A stretch of 17,802 bases of DNA. Source: JAVBNW01 sp031551255 (lineage in GTDB: Bacteria; Bacillota; Clostridia; Christensenellales; UBA1750). Of this stretch, positions 15,041-17,802 are shown in pieces (positions within the stretch are counted from its first letter, which is position 1; each line of letters starts with the position of its first letter). The translations under genes and the position numbers were made by a program. The stretch is from assembly GCA_031551255.1 (NCBI GenBank), contig JAVBNW010000104.1, positions 1 through 17,802 on the forward strand, in the 5' to 3' direction. The notes under the pieces are model-generated. The model worked only from the letters and a program-made list of their open reading frames with translations, was not told the DNA's origin and made no database searches.

Positions 15041-15089
15041 TCCCGACGCCGTGCATATGCAGTTTTCTCCGGGCCGACAAGGAGGCAAT

Positions 15090-16541
15090 ATGACGGCGAC
15101 AAAAAGAGGCTTTTTCGCGGCCCAGGATATGACGCAGGGCTCGGCGCTCAAAAATCTGGTGTATTTCTCCATTCCTTTGCTCATCGGCAACATTTTTCAG
15201 CAGCTGTACAATACCGTCGACGCGCTGGTGGTAGGCAACGCCGTCGGCAGCGGCGCGTTGGCGGCTGTGGGCGCAAGCGGAATGATCATCTTCTTTTTCG
15301 TATCTCTGTTTATTGGCATCGCCACGGGCGCCGGCGTGCTGATCTCGCAGGCGTTCGGCGCGAAAGACCGCGATCGCCTGCAAAAGACGGTTTCCACAAT
15401 GTATGGGCTGACGCTGTATGTCGGCATCTTTCTTTCGGTGGTGGGCTTTTTGCTCTCCAAGCCGATCCTTATTCTGCTGAAAACACCGCCGGAAATTATG
15501 GATGCATCCGTCGCATACCTGCGCATCATCTTCGTGGGCATGCTCGCCAGCGCGGCATATAACAGCATCGGCGGGGTGTTGCGCGCGGTGGGCGATTCTA
15601 TCACGCCGCTCATCTTCCTGATCGTCGCCACGGTGCTTAACATCTTTCTCGACCTTTTCTTCGTGCTCGTGCTCGATATGGGCGTGCCCGGGGTGGCGAT
15701 CGCCACGATCCTAGCCCAGGCGATTTCGGCGATTTTGAGCATCATTCGCCTAAATCAACTCGACGAGGCGCTCCACCTAAAGCCCGGTCGTCTAAAGATT
15801 TATCGCGAGGTGCTCCCCGAAATCCTGCGCATAGGCCTGCCTTCGGGCATTCAGCAAATCTCCATTTCGCTGGGCAGCATGGTAATTCAGGGGCTGGTCA
15901 ACTCGCTGGGCGTCGTTGTCGTCGCCGGATGGACGTCCGCCATGCGCATCGACACGTTCACCACCATGCCGATGATGACGATCTCCATGGCCATCACCAC
16001 CTATGTCGGCCAGAACATCGGCGCGCAACGCATCGACAGGGTCGATCGCGGCATCAAGGTATCGCTGGGGCTGGTAGTCGTCGTAGCAGCGATCATGTCC
16101 AGCGCATCGCTGATTTTCGCGCGGCCGCTGCTGAATATGTTTACCCCGGGCGAAACGCAAGTTATCGACGCCGGCATGGATATTTTGTGGCGCATCGCCC
16201 CGTTTTATTTCCTGCTGGGCACGATGTTCTGCATGAGCGGCGTCATGCGGGGCGCGGGCGAGGCGCGCGTGCCGATGATCACGTCGATCATGTCGGTATG
16301 CGCGATCCGCGTGCCGCTTGCGTACCTATTGTTTGCGGTCATCGGGACACCTTCCTCCATCTGGTGGGCTATCCCCATCGGCTGGCTGCTCGGCTTTTTG
16401 TTCCAACTGCTGTACTATCGCTTCGGCAAGTGGAAGGAGCGCTCTATGGAGCGCATGCGCCTTGCGGCGGCTGCGGCGGCCTCGCGCAATGCGTCGAAGG
16501 GCGCCGCACACCCGGAGCCCCTCCCCAGTTTTGAACCCTAA
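15090..16541 (+). CDS. MATE family efflux transporter
   Basis: A 483-residue, twelve-helix multidrug/toxin extrusion protein that exports cationic compounds using an ion gradient. The N-terminus has the typical MTQGSALKNLVYFSIPLLIGNIFQQLYNTVDALVVG. The two six-helix halves each carry the family pattern, with GVLRAVGDSITPLIFLI in the first half and GVMRGAGEARVPMITSI in the second. The C-terminal tail is basic and Ala-rich. The ATG at 15090 follows AAGGAGG by five bases and fits the family N-terminus; an in-frame upstream reading would cross both leader hairpins. The gene is alone on this strand, with a long structured leader that suggests RNA-level control. The substrate is not predictable. 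Confidence 0.92.
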   Translation: MTATKRGFFAAQDMTQGSALKNLVYFSIPLLIGNIFQQLYNTVDALVVGNAVGSGALAAVGASGMIIFFFVSLFIGIATGAGVLISQAFGAKDRDRLQKTVSTMYGLTLYVGIFLSVVGFLLSKPILILLKTPPEIMDASVAYLRIIFVGMLASAAYNSIGGVLRAVGDSITPLIFLIVATVLNIFLDLFFVLVLDMGVPGVAIATILAQAISAILSIIRLNQLDEALHLKPGRLKIYREVLPEILRIGLPSGIQQISISLGSMVIQGLVNSLGVVVVAGWTSAMRIDTFTTMPMMTISMAITTYVGQNIGAQRIDRVDRGIKVSLGLVVVVAAIMSSASLIFARPLLNMFTPGETQVIDAGMDILWRIAPFYFLLGTMFCMSGVMRGAGEARVPMITSIMSVCAIRVPLAYLLFAVIGTPSSIWWAIPIGWLLGFLFQLLYYRFGKWKERSMERMRLAAAAAASRNASKGAAHPEPLPSFEP

Positions 16542-16583
16542 AACTACCATACAGTGGCGCATTTTTTGATAAATATATCTTAT

Positions 16584-16616
16584 GGGTCGTGTTTGTGAAC
16601 AACGCAAACACGGCCC
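16584..16616 (+). terminator. Strong hairpin after the MATE gene
   Basis: GGGTCGTGTTTG (16584-16595) pairs with CAAACACGGCCC (16605-16616) with a single G-T pair over nine bases. Outer CTTATGGG and CCCCATAAG segments could add an alternative stem. It is 43 bases after the MATE stop codon. No T-run follows, so termination is probable but not textbook. Confidence 0.45.
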
Positions 16617-16720
16617 GCATTATCCCCATAAGTGGCTTTGAATTCTTTCTACTGGCCATGATTTAGAATATATAAGGCGTATTATTAACTTTTTAGGTTT
16701 ATTTAAAATATGAATTTATG

Positions 16721-16749
16721 TTTTCAAAAGATTTTTCGCGGTATATTAA
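16721..16749 (+). promoter_or_regulatory. Possible promoter of the cysteine-rich protein gene
   Basis: TTTTCA (16721-16726) and TATTAA (16744-16749) are 17 bases apart, each with four of six consensus matches, in a strongly AT-rich stretch. They are about 40 bases before the start codon at 16791. Many AT-rich sequences would fit as well, so confidence is low. Confidence 0.35.
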
Positions 16750-16790
16750 GTACAAGCAGCTGCCACAAAAGAACAGAAAGGATGTTGTGC

Positions 16791-17156
16791 ATGAAACGGA
16801 TAACTCTTCTGCTCGCTGTTGCTATGTTGTTCGCCTTGGCCCCAACATCGCTTGCGGTCGAAAATGACGTATCTCTTGTCGAAACACAAAATACCCTCGT
16901 CGCACAAGCTGATGACATTTGCCCCGTCACCGGTACATATCATGCGGTTACGCAGGCAGCGGTTTGGTGCAGGGGAAATGCATGGCCCGCCGTGTGGGAA
17001 TATCACAAGCCCGATTGCACTATAGTGGGCTATTATGCCAACTATTACGGCCATTGCATGGCCTGCGGCAATCAAGTGTTTGTATCCACGCATCTATGCT
17101 ATGCCCTGCATTCCTTCAGCTGCGGCGGCGGTCGACAGGATTACTGCGGTCTCTAA
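16791..17156 (+). CDS. Small secreted cysteine-rich protein, unknown function
   Basis: The 121-residue product starts with a clear Sec signal peptide (MKRITLLLAVAMLFALAPTSLA, likely cut after Ala22). The remaining ~99 residues hold eight cysteines (44, 60, 76, 89, 92, 103, 111, 119), many aromatic residues and several histidines, including a C-x-x-C at 89-92 (HCMACG). This could be a disulfide-stabilised domain or a metal-binding one. I do not recognise the family. ATG at 16791 follows AAAGGA by eight bases; the ATG nine bases earlier lies within that site. The upstream region is AT-rich, unlike the surrounding GC-rich genes. A 12-base-pair hairpin follows the stop codon, so it appears to be a single-gene unit. 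Confidence 0.75.
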   Translation: MKRITLLLAVAMLFALAPTSLAVENDVSLVETQNTLVAQADDICPVTGTYHAVTQAAVWCRGNAWPAVWEYHKPDCTIVGYYANYYGHCMACGNQVFVSTHLCYALHSFSCGGGRQDYCGL

Positions 17157-17177
17157 TCGTCAATTCGCACTACACTT

Positions 17178-17213
17178 CAGTCCCCCGCACCATCGCGATG
17201 TTGCGGGGGACTG
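17178..17213 (+). terminator. Perfect hairpin after the cysteine-rich protein gene
   Basis: CAGTCCCCCGCA (17178-17189) and TGCGGGGGACTG (17202-17213) form a perfect 12-base stem. The loop itself contains the palindrome CATCGCGATG. It begins 21 bases after the stop codon. Only a weak TCCGCTTT follows, but position and stem strength make a terminator likely. Confidence 0.6.
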
Positions 17214-17550
17214 TCCGCTTTGCTGAATCTTCACTTGTACGGAGGCATGCGCTGTGCCTCGTCGAGCCTACTCCCTAGAGCGCCATAGTGCTTTTAGGGC
17301 ACCACTACGCAAGCATCCTCTATGTCAATGATTTCGATGTACTTACTGCACTACACATCTCAAGGAATCTCAGGAAAGAATTGCGGGCAATGTCGTGAAG
17401 CAGCTTTTGAGCGTGGGCGAGCTTCGCTTAGCAATATGCACTCAAATGCGCAAATTTTGAATATTCTTTTCTTCATCGTTTTCTATGCCAAGAAAAAAGT
17501 TGCCATAAAGTTGCCACTTGACGATTTTAGTGACCCTTACCCAAAATAGC
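17214..17550. other. Gene-poor interval before the rRNA operon end
   Basis: I see no gene I can support in these 337 bases. Short open frames on both strands lack ribosome binding sites and family resemblance. Near the right end is a direct repeat GTTGCCA-TAAA-GTTGCCA (17500-17517, read as TGGCAAC copies on the minus strand), similar in style to integrase arm-type sites. The interval may be remnant DNA of an element once inserted near the tRNA gene, which is inference. Confidence 0.35.
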
Positions 17551-17583
17551 AAAACCCCACCGGCATACTGCCGGTGGGGTTTT
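17551..17583 (-). terminator. Terminator of the rRNA-tRNA operon
   Basis: AAAACCCCACCGGCA (17551-17565) and TGCCGGTGGGGTTTT (17569-17583) are exact reverse complements around a three-base loop. Read on the minus strand, the stem ends in TTTTGCTATTTT. It begins four bases past the tRNA-Asn CCA end, so it terminates the ribosomal transcript. The flanking A and T runs would also allow it to work in the opposite direction. Confidence 0.9.
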
Positions 17584-17586
17584 CGG

Positions 17587-17661
<75 letters not shown>

Positions 17662-17667
17662 AAATAG

Positions 17668-17787
<120 letters not shown>

Positions 17788-17802
17788 TTGGATATCAAGT
17801 TG

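Noticed and set aside
17322..17549. Plus-strand open frame of 75 codons before the rRNA terminator
   Set aside because: No ribosome binding site, unremarkable composition and no recognisable domain; a short alternative frame containing LLGHHYAS recalled an integrase end, but the match is too slight to report.

Overview
The window looks like a chromosomal segment of a GC-rich monoderm Bacillota, most likely a gut-type member of Clostridia. The grounds are lipoprotein-anchored (not outer-membrane) transport adaptors, strong AAGGAGG-type ribosome binding sites, TTG and GTG starts, short two-part sigma-A-like promoters, and a tRNA-Asn gene directly after a 5S rRNA. The taxonomic placement is inference; no marker gene in the window fixes a genus.

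Left part (1-4988, all minus strand): a MacAB/Ykn-type export operon read leftwards, made of a lipoprotein HlyD-like adaptor, a large FtsX-type permease, an ABC ATPase, and the first 28 bases of a further gene that overlaps the ATPase stop codon. Its promoter lies at 4960-4988. Divergent from it (5303-6563, plus strand) is a two-gene unit that looks lower in GC than its surroundings: a four-helix membrane protein that seems to start at an ATA codon, and a lipoprotein. The lipoprotein's C-terminal ~65 residues closely resemble translation initiation factor IF-1, an unexpected domain on an exported protein.

Middle (6564-14802, minus strand): a 500-base gene-free stretch with strong hairpins. 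Then come an L-ribulokinase (araB) coupled to an AI-2E-family membrane protein, and a ~400-base highly structured intergenic element with its own good promoter, which is a candidate noncoding RNA or long leader. Upstream of that is a probable operon nadE - UroD-like methyltransferase-family gene - CNNM/CorC-type CBS transporter. The NadE protein keeps the synthetase domain, but two of three glutaminase catalytic residues appear to be lost, and it too seems to start at ATA.

Right part (14867-17802): a MATE efflux pump on the plus strand behind a ~190-base leader with two terminator-like hairpins, a small secreted protein with eight cysteines, and a gene-poor AT-rich stretch. The end of an rRNA operon on the minus strand (5S rRNA, tRNA-Asn, terminator) enters from the right edge.

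The best candidates for something undescribed are the membrane protein / IF-1-like lipoprotein pair, the ATA starts, the NadE with a degenerate glutaminase, and the structured element at about 9970-10335. No CRISPR array, insertion sequence or intact prophage was seen.
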